Shown piece after piece: positions 13,636 through 22,394 of a stretch of 35,050 nt of DNA. Numbering within the stretch: position 1 is the first letter of the stretch; each line of letters starts with the position of its first letter. Source of the DNA: a virus; IMG/VR virus record IMGVR_UViG_3300047564_002975, positions 1-35,050 of that record, one strand, 5' to 3'. The notes below the pieces were generated by a model. The model did no database searches and was not told the DNA's origin. It was given only the letters and a program-made list of their open reading frames with translations. The translations under genes were made by a program, and so were the position numbers.

Positions 13636-14417
13636 TATATCTTAGTGGCTCTAGTGGATTAATTGGTAGTAGATTTTTGGAACTTTGTGATAAAAAAGTT
13701 ACGACAATTTCTTATCGAGATGAAGTTTCTGATATTTTTGATTGTCATGAAGAATCTTGTTTAATTCATCTTGCCTGGTCTTCTACTACTAGAAATAATT
13801 ATGATGAATTTCAAAAAGTTATAAAAAATGATGTGTCAAATAGTAAAACTCTATTTGATTACTACGTAAATAAAAATCCAAATGGAAAAATAATTTTTGT
13901 TTCATCTGCTGGAGATTTGCATCTTGGGAAGGAAAGAACAGTATTTGAAGAATTTGAGCCCTCTCCACATTCTTTATATGGTGAATGTAAGTTGCATGTT
14001 GAAAATATGTTAAAAGAACTTAGTTGCAATACAGTTGTTCTTAGGACATCGAATATTTGGGGAGCAAAGGTAAAAAAAGATAGAGTTAATGGATTAGTTG
14101 ATAAACTTTTAAACTCTGTGAATACCAATCAAATTGTGGAAATTTTTGCAAATCTCAAAACAAGAATAGATCTAGTTCATATTGATGATTTTGTTAATCT
14201 TTTATTCAAGGTAGTATCTACTGATTTAAATAAGCAACATGAATTATTTTTGGTTGGAAGGCAAAGTATAACTATTCTTGATATAATAGATATTGTGTCA
14301 AAACGTGGCACATTAAACCTTAAACTGAATCAAAAGGCAGAAAAAACATATTTGCATATTGAAAATTCTAAAGTTAGAAAGTATTTTGATTGGCAACCAC
14401 AGCATATTTTAAAATGA
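13632..14417 (+). CDS. NAD-dependent epimerase/dehydratase (SDR), 261 aa
   Basis: A Rossmann start LSGSSGLIGSRF is followed by LIHLAWSS, FVSSAGDLHLG, SLYGECKLHVE (YxxxK) and RTSNIWG. It is a short member of the extended SDR family. Coupled to neighbours on both sides by 4-nt ATGA overlaps, so translation runs GT11 - SDR - GT6. Substrate unknown, perhaps a GDP-sugar for these transferases. Confidence 0.8.
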   Translation: MIYLSGSSGLIGSRFLELCDKKVTTISYRDEVSDIFDCHEESCLIHLAWSSTTRNNYDEFQKVIKNDVSNSKTLFDYYVNKNPNGKIIFVSSAGDLHLGKERTVFEEFEPSPHSLYGECKLHVENMLKELSCNTVVLRTSNIWGAKVKKDRVNGLVDKLLNSVNTNQIVEIFANLKTRIDLVHIDDFVNLLFKVVSTDLNKQHELFLVGRQSITILDIIDIVSKRGTLNLKLNQKAEKTYLHIENSKVRKYFDWQPQHILK

Positions 14418-15145
14418 AAATTGCAGTAACTTTTTGGGGCACACAAAAATATATTGAGTTTCTTCCTAAATGGTATGAAAGACTTGAAACTTATTTTGTA
14501 CCTGATATTGAGAAAACTTATTTTGTTTTTACTGATGGTGATTTGGAAGGATCACCTGACAATATAGTCAAAATAGAAATACCTCATTATGGATTTCCGA
14601 CTACCTATCATAAAACTTTTGAAGAAATGTTAAAGTTAAAGAATAAAGTAGTTGGTTATGACTGGTTAATTTCTGTTGATGCAGATCTTTATGCTTGGTG
14701 TGATATAAATTACTCTGAATTTTTTGATGATACAAAAAAATATTTTGGAGTTCATCATCCTTGTCACTTTCTTGAATTCCCTCCCCACAATCAATATCCA
14801 GGATCTTTCGACGTAAATCCACTGTCCAACTCTTGTATTGATGAAGATATTATGAATATGTCTGTGTACTATCAAGGATGTTTGTGGGGAGGAAAAGTTC
14901 CTGCAATATTTGATATGATGGAGCAAATAGATAAATGGACTAAGGATGATCTTGACAAAAGTATTCAAGCGAGATATTATGAAGAGAGTTATATGAATCG
15001 TTGGTTTTTATCTCATAAAGATGAAGTACATACTTTGTCCCCTTCTTTTGCATATCCTCAGTTATTTGAGCAGTATTGTAATTTTGAGAAAAAAATGGTT
15101 CATCTTGCTAAGGACAATAAATCACTAGACAATAATCAATGGTAA
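14414..15145 (+). CDS. GT6 family (ABO-type) glycosyltransferase, 243 aa
   Basis: GT6 contains the human ABO A/B transferases and bacterial homologues that add Gal or GalNAc alpha-1,3 to a fucosylated acceptor. Visible motifs are VDADL (88-92, the metal-binding DxD), FGVHHP (111-116), YYQGCLWGG (152-160) and EESYMNRWFL (about 184-193), equivalent to DESHLN in ABO. Catalytic-domain-only length is normal for bacterial members. ATG 14414 overlaps the previous stop (ATGA). Confidence 0.88.
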   Translation: MKIAVTFWGTQKYIEFLPKWYERLETYFVPDIEKTYFVFTDGDLEGSPDNIVKIEIPHYGFPTTYHKTFEEMLKLKNKVVGYDWLISVDADLYAWCDINYSEFFDDTKKYFGVHHPCHFLEFPPHNQYPGSFDVNPLSNSCIDEDIMNMSVYYQGCLWGGKVPAIFDMMEQIDKWTKDDLDKSIQARYYEESYMNRWFLSHKDEVHTLSPSFAYPQLFEQYCNFEKKMVHLAKDNKSLDNNQW

Positions 15146-15146
15146 T

Positions 15147-15911
15147 ATGAGAGTTAATATTTATTATCACATTTGGTCTCCTGCGGATACTGACTTGTGG
15201 AAAATTTTAATTGATGAGCAAATAAAAAGACTTTATAGAAGTGGGTTAACTGATATTGCAACCATAAAATGTGCTATCAATGGACCACAAGCTTCTAGGA
15301 TTAAACAATTTGTTTCTTTGTATGACTGGATTGATATCATTGATTGTAGGGACAATGATGATGAGTATGAAGGATTTACACTTAAGCATCTTTATGAAGA
15401 TTGTGTAAATGATCGGGCCCATAAGGTAATGTACTTTCACACTAAAGGTATTAGTCATATGTGTGGTGTGCGAGATCATTACTCTGATCGTAAAGTGAGG
15501 GCAATAAATAGTTGGAGACACCTCATGGAGTGGGGTTGTATTGACAAATGGAAAGAAAATCTAGATAAACTAGATCACTATCAAGTATCTGGAGTTAATT
15601 ATTGCCTAGATCCATGGCCACATATGAGTGGCAATTTTTGGTGGGCAAGAGCAGATTATATTTCAACCCTTCAACATCCAACTAAACAGGCATTTCAAAG
15701 AGAATCGCAAGACTTTGGGCCTATTGAAAGAATGAATTTTGAAAAATGGATAGGTATGAAAGACCCATCTGTTTTTAGTTTTTATAATCCACCTTTTAGT
15801 TACGACTTCAAAGATATGATACCTGATGTACAACCTACTCCACCAGGAGAACCTCACTGGTTTTGGTTATATCGCGACGACATTCATCCACATTATTTGA
15901 AAGATTCATGA
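15147..15911 (+). CDS. Putative glycosyltransferase, 254 aa
   Basis: The features are KVMYFHTKGISH, a SWRHLMEWGCIDKW segment, and PHMSGNFWWARADYI. This combination appears in uncharacterised bacterial and phage glycosyltransferase-like proteins in glycan clusters. No DxD is obvious. It starts one base after the GT6 stop and overlaps the next gene by 4 nt. Confidence 0.65.
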   Translation: MRVNIYYHIWSPADTDLWKILIDEQIKRLYRSGLTDIATIKCAINGPQASRIKQFVSLYDWIDIIDCRDNDDEYEGFTLKHLYEDCVNDRAHKVMYFHTKGISHMCGVRDHYSDRKVRAINSWRHLMEWGCIDKWKENLDKLDHYQVSGVNYCLDPWPHMSGNFWWARADYISTLQHPTKQAFQRESQDFGPIERMNFEKWIGMKDPSVFSFYNPPFSYDFKDMIPDVQPTPPGEPHWFWLYRDDIHPHYLKDS

Positions 15912-16636
15912 GTACAAAATTTGGTTGTTTTCATACCGTCTATGAAAATAAGAGAGCTACAGAATTTATTCTTCAAGAATTTAGAAAATTTCATCCGAAT
16001 GAACCATATACTATTTGTTGTGATGGTGGAGTAGATTATTCTGATCTTGCTGAAAAATATAATTGTAATTACGTTCATTCTTATATGAGAATTGGACGTA
16101 GAAATTCTGGACACCCATCAGGAGTTTATGGATTTACTAAAGATGAGAGTCTTCATTGGATTCATATGTTTAGAGAAGCAGCAAGATATGTGAAATCTCA
16201 GGGAGGAAGTCATATGATTATGATGGAAGATGATGTTTTAACTCAAAAAGAGGTTAAGATTGATCCTACTTGGGAATGTGCAGGATTTGATGTTCCAGGA
16301 AATAAAATAGAACCAAGTCTACTTCAGTATATTAAAGCAAAATACAATGCCAATCCTAACGTGGACTGGTATGGTGCTGGTGGTGGTAGTATATACAATA
16401 TCAATACATTTCTTGATAATTATCATACAATTTATGATTTTATTGATTATGATTTTGATTATATTTTAAAATTTCTTGATTATAGATTTGGTTGGTTAGA
16501 CTTGTATATGCAAATTGTATATTTTATTTTGGGTAAAGAATATTCAATTAATACCAATTTAACAGAAGTTTGGAAAACTCCAAATTTTCGTAATACTGAC
16601 TTTGCACTTGTTCATGCGTATAAGGAGCTTTACTGA
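15908..16636 (+). CDS. Putative GT-A fold glycosyltransferase, 242 aa
   Basis: The protein has an N-terminal nucleotide-sugar-type fold (FHTVYENKRATEFILQEF) and MIMMEDDV near residue 105, a plausible DxD. WYGAGGGSIYNINTFL follows as a likely acceptor loop. Specific family unknown. ATG 15908 overlaps the upstream stop; an upstream in-frame start at 15863 is less likely. Confidence 0.7.
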   Translation: MSTKFGCFHTVYENKRATEFILQEFRKFHPNEPYTICCDGGVDYSDLAEKYNCNYVHSYMRIGRRNSGHPSGVYGFTKDESLHWIHMFREAARYVKSQGGSHMIMMEDDVLTQKEVKIDPTWECAGFDVPGNKIEPSLLQYIKAKYNANPNVDWYGAGGGSIYNINTFLDNYHTIYDFIDYDFDYILKFLDYRFGWLDLYMQIVYFILGKEYSINTNLTEVWKTPNFRNTDFALVHAYKELY

Positions 16637-17613
16637 TGAAATTAGCGTTGATTGGCCCTGGGATTATGCCTATTCCTCCTGATGGTTGGGGTGCTGTCGA
16701 AAGTTTAATTTGGGACTATGCACTAGAACTTGATGAGTTGGGTCATGAAGGTACTATTATTAATACTCCTAATTGGGATGAAATTATTAAATATTTGAAT
16801 GAAGATAATTATGAATTCGCTCATCTTCATTATGATGTATTCCATCCAATTATGGATATGATATCCGAAGAAACTAATATTTCAAAATTAGCTATTAGTA
16901 GTCATTATCCATATATTGATCAACCACATATGCACCGCCGCGATGGTTATGATCGCACTTTTGATTGGATTATTAATAATAAAAAATATTATATCTTCTG
17001 CATCTCCAAAAAAGATTTTAATACATTTAAAAACGCAGGTGCTGATGAAAGTAGATTACTTCTTTCTGAAAATGGTGCAAATCATAAGAGATTTACTTAT
17101 CGAACCGATGCAGTAAAACCAGATCGTTCTCTGTATTTGGGTCAAATTTATCATAGAAAAAAACAATGGTTGTATCAATCAATTGATTCGATTGATTATG
17201 TCGGGCAAAATACTGGTGCCACCGCATTTGACCCAAGTATTAATTATCTTGGAGAATGGAGTGACGAATATAAGAGAGAACATTTTACTGATTATGGTAA
17301 TCTCGTTCTTCTTTCTGATGGAGAAAATGGAACGCCTTTGGTTGTGAAAGAAGCAATGGTAAATGGACTAGGTGTGGTAATTTCAAAATATGCTGCACAT
17401 GATCTCCCAGAAGGGTTACCATTTGTAACAGTAATTCCTGATGATAAACTTGAAGATATTTCTTATGTTGAGGAAAAGATTAAAGAAAATCGTGAGATAT
17501 CTGTGAGTATGAGAGATGAAATTCGTGAATTTGCAATTGATAATTTTTCTTGGGAAAGTCTTGTAAAATTATATGCTGAAAATATTGAAAAATTAGAAGC
17601 AAATGCGAATTAG
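16636..17613 (+). CDS. Glycosyltransferase family 4-like (GT-B), 325 aa
   Basis: GT-B features are the N-terminal LIGPGIMPIPPDGWGAVESLIWDYA (glycine-rich donor loop region, split by PIPP), FCISKKDF before the interdomain part, and LLSDGENGTPLVVKEAMVNGLGVV with the C-terminal E-x7-E type site. It is a close paralogue of the following gene. Confidence 0.85.
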   Translation: MKLALIGPGIMPIPPDGWGAVESLIWDYALELDELGHEGTIINTPNWDEIIKYLNEDNYEFAHLHYDVFHPIMDMISEETNISKLAISSHYPYIDQPHMHRRDGYDRTFDWIINNKKYYIFCISKKDFNTFKNAGADESRLLLSENGANHKRFTYRTDAVKPDRSLYLGQIYHRKKQWLYQSIDSIDYVGQNTGATAFDPSINYLGEWSDEYKREHFTDYGNLVLLSDGENGTPLVVKEAMVNGLGVVISKYAAHDLPEGLPFVTVIPDDKLEDISYVEEKIKENREISVSMRDEIREFAIDNFSWESLVKLYAENIEKLEANAN

Positions 17614-18547
17614 TATTATTGGACCAGCACTTCCTATTCCTCCAATTGGGTGGGGTGCTGTTGAAAGTTTAATTTGGGATATGAAAATGACCTTAGAAGA
17701 AATGGGTCATGAAGTTCAAATTATTAATATTGGTGATCCCTATCAAATTATCAATATGATTAACCAATTTCGTCCTGATTTTGTTCATATTAATTATGAT
17801 GATTGGGTTCCAATCTATGAATTTATTCAGTATCCTTGTGCAGTCACTACGCACTTTGCTTATATTGAACGACCCGAATTAATGGGTGGTTATAAGGAAA
17901 GAGTATTTGATCATTTCTCTAGAATTAAACCAAATGTCTTTGGGTTGTCTGTAGGAATTAATAAAATTTATAAAGACCTTGCTGATATTCCAGATGAAAG
18001 ACTCTATTTAAATCCAAATGGAGTTAACTGTAAATTATTTGAAATAACCGATAAACCAACTTATCCTGATAGATCAATCTATCTTGCAAAAATAGATTAT
18101 AGAAAACGTCAATTTCTTTTTCAGGATATTGAATCTGTTTGGTATGCTGGAAATATTGCTGACGCTAGATTTGATGTTAAAAAAAATTATCTTGGCGAAT
18201 GGTCTAAAGATGATGTTCATAAAAAATTAACTCAATATGCAAATCTTATCTTACTTTCTGATGGTGAGGCACATCCATTAGTTTGTCTTGAAGCATTTTC
18301 TGCGGGCCTTGGTGTTGTTGTAAGTGAATGGGCAACTGCTAATTTGGATTTAAATAATAAATTTATTAGTGTTATACCTGAAGAAAAAATTAATGATATA
18401 AAATTTGTAGAAAATGTTATATCTGAAAATAGAAAATATTCCATAAACAATCGTCAAGAAATTATTAACTATGCAAAAGAGTTTGAATGGTGTAGAATGT
18501 TAGAAAATTACTATCTGCCAAATATTCAGCAAGTTATCGATGGATAA
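17603..18547 (+). CDS. Glycosyltransferase family 4-like (GT-B), 314 aa
   Basis: It shares the start pattern IIGPALPIPPIGWGAVESLIW and the C-terminal LLSDGEAHPLVCLEAFSAGLGVV with the previous protein, so the pair arose by tandem duplication and diverged. It overlaps that gene by 11 nt and the next by 8 nt. The two probably add related sugars in sequence. Confidence 0.85.
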   Translation: MRISIIGPALPIPPIGWGAVESLIWDMKMTLEEMGHEVQIINIGDPYQIINMINQFRPDFVHINYDDWVPIYEFIQYPCAVTTHFAYIERPELMGGYKERVFDHFSRIKPNVFGLSVGINKIYKDLADIPDERLYLNPNGVNCKLFEITDKPTYPDRSIYLAKIDYRKRQFLFQDIESVWYAGNIADARFDVKKNYLGEWSKDDVHKKLTQYANLILLSDGEAHPLVCLEAFSAGLGVVVSEWATANLDLNNKFISVIPEEKINDIKFVENVISENRKYSINNRQEIINYAKEFEWCRMLENYYLPNIQQVIDG

Positions 18548-19334
18548 AAATAAATCAGTATATAAACTTAAAAACTTTGGTCCAATATATTATCTCAATC
18601 TGGACGGACAACCAGAAAGAAAACAATATATGGAGGATCAATTTAAGTATTGGGAACTTGAAAATTATACACGTATCTCTGCATATGATGGTCGTGAAGA
18701 TGATCTAAGTGGTATTATCAAAGGTAAGTATCCTGATATGATGAGCTCTGGTGAAATTGGTTGTGTAACATCTCATCTTAAGGCAATCAAATACTGGTAT
18801 GAGACTTCTGATAGTCCTTATGCAATTATTATGGAAGATGATTGCAATATTGATATTGCAAGATATTGGAATTTTGCTTGGCAGGATTTTATTGCAAGAG
18901 CTCCTTATGCTTGGGATGTAATTCAACTTGCAATCATTTGTACTGGAGATATTCATGTTCCAGTTCATACAAGATTTGTAAATGATTTTTCAACTGCTTG
19001 TTATGTAATTACTAGGCATCATGCAGAAAAACTTATTAGGAATCATATTCGTGGAGATAAGTATAAACTGGATAATGGAGTTAAACCAAGACCAGTTGCT
19101 GATGATTTGATTTACAATTCAGGAGTAACTTATGCAACTCCGTTATTCCTTTATAAGATTGAACTTGGTTCTTCAATTCATCCTGAACATATAGATGTTT
19201 TTCATAAAAATAGTCACGATGCAATACTTGGGTTCTGGTCTCAAAAAGGTTCTGAATTGACAATAGATCAAATTACAGAGTATAATCCATACCTTGGTAG
19301 AGTATCGGAATCATCTTCTCAACAAAGCACTTGA
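18540..19334 (+). CDS. GT25 family glycosyltransferase, 264 aa
   Basis: GT25 (LPS beta-galactosyltransferase type) signatures are YYLNLDGQPERKQYMEDQF near the start, GEIGCVTSHLKAIKYW, and AIIMEDD (DxD-like). It is the last gene of the glycan cassette. Its stop codon lies inside the -35 region of the porin promoter at 19331. Confidence 0.88.
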   Translation: MDKNKSVYKLKNFGPIYYLNLDGQPERKQYMEDQFKYWELENYTRISAYDGREDDLSGIIKGKYPDMMSSGEIGCVTSHLKAIKYWYETSDSPYAIIMEDDCNIDIARYWNFAWQDFIARAPYAWDVIQLAIICTGDIHVPVHTRFVNDFSTACYVITRHHAEKLIRNHIRGDKYKLDNGVKPRPVADDLIYNSGVTYATPLFLYKIELGSSIHPEHIDVFHKNSHDAILGFWSQKGSELTIDQITEYNPYLGRVSESSSQQST

Positions 19335-19359
19335 CAAGACTGAAGTTACCGACTATACT
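19331..19359 (+). promoter_or_regulatory. Sigma70-type promoter of the porin gene
   Basis: TTGACA (19331-19336) and TATACT (19354-19359) are 17 nt apart. A late-like CTAAATAC overlaps the -10 end at 19358. The leader to ATG 19423 is about 57 nt. Confidence 0.75.
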
Positions 19360-19422
19360 AAATACGTTGTTGAGAATTAGTTATAATTCTTAACACTTGT
19401 CGTTTAACAAAAAAACACATTT

Positions 19423-20904
19423 ATGAATTTTCTCAAACAACTGATGCTCGTGCCTGTTGCACTGGGTCTTGTTGCTCCTGCGGTGAATGCTGCAGAACTC
19501 AATATTGAGGATGTCAACAAGTATGCCTCTGCTGCCCAGGTTACTAGCATTACACAATTTACTGATGTTCAACCTTCTGATTGGGCATATCAGGCACTCA
19601 GCAATCTTGTAGAGCGTTATGGTTGCGTTGCTGGTTATCCTAATGGCACTTTTGTTGGTGGCCAGGCAATGACCCGTTATGAAGCAGCTGCTCTTCTGAA
19701 TGCTTGCTTGGATCGTGTAACTGAAACTACAGATGAACTTCGGAAACTGCTGGACGAATTCAAGAGTGAACTTGCCGTACTCAAGGGTCGTGTTGATGGT
19801 CTGGAAAATCGTGTTGGAAACTTGGAAGCAACACAATTCTCCACCACAACTAAACTCAAGGGTGAGGTAAACTTTGTTCTTGGTGGAGTTCCTGGTCTTG
19901 AAACTAACAAAGGTGTCGATGTGGGTAATACTGCATTTAATTATGATGTTCGTCTGAACTTTGATACCTCGTTCACTGGTAAGGACCTGCTCCGCACTCG
20001 TCTGCGTTCCGGTAACTTCAGTAGCGATCCTTTTGGTTCCAGTTCTTCTCTGTTCAAACTTGATAAGGCAGAATCCCTTGCTGATCAGGTTACAATTGAC
20101 CGTCTTTACTATCAGTTCCCAGTTAGTAAGAGTGTAACTCTGACTGCTGGTCCTCTGGTTCGTAACACGGAAATGGCTTGGGTTCCTTCTGCTTATAAGT
20201 CGGAAATCCTGGACTTCTTCCAACTTGGCGGTGCCTCTGGTGTTTATAACAAGGCAACTGGTGCTGGTGTTGGTGCTCAGTGGAAGCAACCCACCAAGAA
20301 AGGTCAAGGTGGATTTGTTGCTGGTCTGAATTATGTTTCCCAAGATGGTGACAGTTCTCAGACAGGTGCATTCAACTCTGATTCTGGAATCAACCTCCTT
20401 GCTCAGGTTGGCTATCGTGCTCCTCAGTGGGGTGCTGCTGTTGCTTACCGTTATGGTACTGAAGGCAGTCGTGTTCGTACCTTTAATGCCCTTGGAGGCG
20501 GTTCTGGTGCCCTTGCTGCTGGTCAGGAAAGCAATAGCGTTGCTCTGAATGCTTACTGGCAACCTTCTGAGAGTGGGTTTGTTCCTTCTATCTCAGCTGG
20601 TTATGGTTACAATGGTGTAAGTGGTGACGGTTCTAAGACTGGTGCTACCGATTCTGATTCTTGGTTCGTTGGACTTCAGTGGTCTGATGTATTTGCTCAA
20701 GGTAATACCGCTGGTGTTGCCGTTGGTCAACCTGGTAATTCTGAATTCATTGGTGATGATGCCACGATGCTTGAAATCTTCTATAAGTATCGTGTATCTG
20801 ATAACATCAGCATCACTCCTGCTCTCTTCTATGTGAGCAACGACCAAAGGTTCCGAGGTGAATCTTCCTGGGGTGGAGTGGTTCAGACCAAGTTCACCTT
20901 CTGA
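19423..20904 (+). CDS. SLH-domain outer membrane porin (OprB/SomA-like), 493 aa
   Basis: A signal peptide covers residues 1-23 (cleavage after VNA). One SLH domain (about 45-100: FTDVQPSDWAYQALSNLVERYG, split at QALSN) anchors to peptidoglycan. A coiled coil of heptads follows (LRKLLDEFKSEL, LKGRVDGLENRVG). Residues about 143-493 form a beta-barrel of alternating hydrophobic strands ending in Phe (FTF), as outer membrane porins do. This matches cyanobacterial major porins. Next to pstS it may supply phosphate uptake. Confidence 0.9.
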   Translation: MNFLKQLMLVPVALGLVAPAVNAAELNIEDVNKYASAAQVTSITQFTDVQPSDWAYQALSNLVERYGCVAGYPNGTFVGGQAMTRYEAAALLNACLDRVTETTDELRKLLDEFKSELAVLKGRVDGLENRVGNLEATQFSTTTKLKGEVNFVLGGVPGLETNKGVDVGNTAFNYDVRLNFDTSFTGKDLLRTRLRSGNFSSDPFGSSSSLFKLDKAESLADQVTIDRLYYQFPVSKSVTLTAGPLVRNTEMAWVPSAYKSEILDFFQLGGASGVYNKATGAGVGAQWKQPTKKGQGGFVAGLNYVSQDGDSSQTGAFNSDSGINLLAQVGYRAPQWGAAVAYRYGTEGSRVRTFNALGGGSGALAAGQESNSVALNAYWQPSESGFVPSISAGYGYNGVSGDGSKTGATDSDSWFVGLQWSDVFAQGNTAGVAVGQPGNSEFIGDDATMLEIFYKYRVSDNISITPALFYVSNDQRFRGESSWGGVVQTKFTF

Positions 20905-20926
20905 TAAATTACTCATAATCTGAGTG

Positions 20927-20955
20927 AAAGCACCCATTCTTTGGGTGCTTTTTTA
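20927..20955 (+). terminator. Intrinsic terminator of the porin gene
   Basis: A 9-bp stem AAAGCACCC/GGGTGCTTT with a 7-nt loop is followed by TTTT. Confidence 0.88.
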
Positions 20956-20967
20956 TGTTATGAACTT

Positions 20968-21012
20968 CTTAACCAAATCTTAGTGGACTTATTTTTCATC
21001 TTCTCTTATGAT
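20968..21012 (+). promoter_or_regulatory. Candidate Pho box and promoter of pstS
   Basis: CTTAACCA (20968-20975), a 3-nt gap and CTTAGTGG (20979-20986) give the 8+3 spacing of cyanobacterial Pho boxes. A weaker third unit TATTTTTC is at 20990-20997. A -10 TATGAT lies at 21007-21012 with no good -35, as expected for an activated promoter. Host SphR/PhoB control of cyanophage pstS is established knowledge. Confidence 0.6.
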
Positions 21013-21048
21013 TTCTAAGAAGTCTATTTCACTTCTAAACAAATTTTT

Positions 21049-22014
21049 ATGAAACTTAAAAACCTTATTGCTGCTGGTCTAGTTGCTGCTCCTGTTGCGG
21101 CAATTGCCGGACCCCCTATTAATGGTGCTGGTGCAACCTTTCCTGCACCTCTCTATCAGCGTTGGTTCCAAGATTATGCACAATCATCTGGAAATCGTGT
21201 AAACTACCAGTCGGTTGGTTCTGGTGCTGGTGTCCGTCAATTCGTTGCGGGTACAGTTGACTTCGGAGCAACTGACGAACCTATCTCGTCAAAAGAGGCA
21301 TCTAAAGTGAAGCGTGGTGTCGTTCAAATCCCTATGGTGGGTGGAACGATTGCGATTGCCTATAACAAAGCAGGATGCTCTCTGAAACTCACTCAGAAGC
21401 AAACTGTGGATATTTTCTCAGGTCGTATCCGTGATTGGAAGCAAGTTGGATGTGCTGCAGGTCCTATGACTGTTGTTCATCGTTCTGATGGTTCTGGAAC
21501 TACTTTTGCATTCACTAACTCTCTGGATGCTTTTGGTGGTTGGAAACCTGGTGTAGGTAAGTCCGTCAATTGGCCCGTTGGTCTTGGTGGTAAAGGAAAC
21601 GAAGGTGTCTCTGGAACAATTCGCCAAACTGCTGGTTCAATTGGTTATGTAAATACTGGATTTGTGAAGTCGAACAAACTGCAAGTTGCTGCTCTTCAAA
21701 ATAAGGCAGGGCAGTTTGTTCTTCCTACTGCTAAGTCTGGTGCTATTGCTCTTAACTCCATTAAACTGGATGCAAATCTTGCTGGTGAAAATCCCAATCC
21801 TTCTGCCTCTGGTGCATATCCTATCTCCACTCTGACTTGGGTTCTTGCCTATAAGACTGGTAATAGTGCTAGGAAAGCAGGTGATATTCAACAGGCACTC
21901 AACTATGCTCTGAGTGCAAAGGCACAAATGATTGCTGATGATTTGGGTTATGTTCCTCTTGCAGGTAGCATTCTTAATAAATCACGACTTGCCGTGAAGC
22001 GTATCGGTCAGTAA
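21049..22014 (+). CDS. pstS: Phosphate ABC transporter substrate-binding protein PstS, 321 aa
   Basis: This periplasmic protein binds phosphate for the host Pst transporter. A signal peptide covers residues 1-20. The motifs INGAGATFPAPLYQRW, VGSGAGVRQF, DFGATDEPIS and the phosphate-binding VVHRSDGSGTTF are all present. The length is normal. It follows the porin and its own candidate Pho box. It lacks pstABC nearby, as in other cyanophages. Confidence 0.96.
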   Translation: MKLKNLIAAGLVAAPVAAIAGPPINGAGATFPAPLYQRWFQDYAQSSGNRVNYQSVGSGAGVRQFVAGTVDFGATDEPISSKEASKVKRGVVQIPMVGGTIAIAYNKAGCSLKLTQKQTVDIFSGRIRDWKQVGCAAGPMTVVHRSDGSGTTFAFTNSLDAFGGWKPGVGKSVNWPVGLGGKGNEGVSGTIRQTAGSIGYVNTGFVKSNKLQVAALQNKAGQFVLPTAKSGAIALNSIKLDANLAGENPNPSASGAYPISTLTWVLAYKTGNSARKAGDIQQALNYALSAKAQMIADDLGYVPLAGSILNKSRLAVKRIGQ

Positions 22015-22024
22015 ATTCTTACAT

Positions 22025-22050
22025 AAGGGGCTTGACGCCCCTTTATTTTT
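22025..22050 (+). terminator. Third terminator with a -35 box in its loop (after pstS)
   Basis: A 7-bp stem AAGGGGC/GCCCCTT has loop TTGAC, followed by a T-rich tail with one A. The loop plus the next base is the -35 box. Confidence 0.8.
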
Positions 22051-22060
22051 CCTATATAAT
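22032..22060 (+). promoter_or_regulatory. Promoter embedded in the terminator, driving hli
   Basis: TTGACG (22032-22037) and TATAAT (22055-22060) are 17 nt apart, 28 nt before the first hli start. Confidence 0.8.
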
Positions 22061-22087
22061 ATTGTTACAGTTCTTAATAAAACTAAA

Positions 22088-22297
22088 ATGACCGTTACAA
22101 CAAATGAGCGTGGGCAGCAGAATATGTTTGCCAAAGAACCTCAGATGTATATCTCTCAGACTGATGCTGAGCGTTATGCACTTGAGACTTATGCTGAAAG
22201 AGCAGAGCGACTGAATGGCCGTACTGCGATGCTGGGATTCGTTGCAGCAATTATTTCTTATGCACTCACAGGCCACCTCTTCTTTGGTGTGATCTAA
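22088..22297 (+). CDS. hli: High-light-inducible protein, 69 aa
   Basis: Hli proteins are single-helix chlorophyll-binding relatives of light-harvesting antennae that protect photosystems. The signature AERLNGRTAMLGF (about 40-52) and the transmembrane helix to the end (AAIISYALTGHLFFG) are complete. A soluble N-terminal extension of about 35 residues precedes it. It overlaps the next ORF by one base (TAATG). Confidence 0.95.
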   Translation: MTVTTNERGQQNMFAKEPQMYISQTDAERYALETYAERAERLNGRTAMLGFVAAIISYALTGHLFFGVI

Positions 22298-22383
22298 TGA
22301 GCGAACTCATTTTTACTGTAACTAGTATTTCTTTTTTCGTGCTTCTTGCACATTCTGTCAATCAACTTTCTGAAACTTATTGA
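22297..22383 (+). CDS. 28-aa single-span membrane peptide
   Basis: The peptide is mostly one hydrophobic helix (ELIFTVTSISFFVLLAHSV) with a short polar tail. It is coupled to hli by TAATG and lies 11 nt before the second hli gene, in the same operon. It is too short to assign; a small photosystem- or Hli-associated subunit is conceivable. Confidence 0.5.
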   Translation: MSELIFTVTSISFFVLLAHSVNQLSETY

Positions 22384-22394
22384 GGAAAAAAACA

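Noticed and set aside
19388-19410. A Pho box before the porin gene (CTTAACAC, TTTAACAA)
   Set aside because: The spacing does not fit 8+3 units and the site lies downstream of the promoter -10.
19390-20562. A 390-aa minus-strand ORF
   Set aside because: It lies antisense to the porin gene, is Ser/Thr-rich low-complexity, and has no motif; it is a codon-bias shadow.
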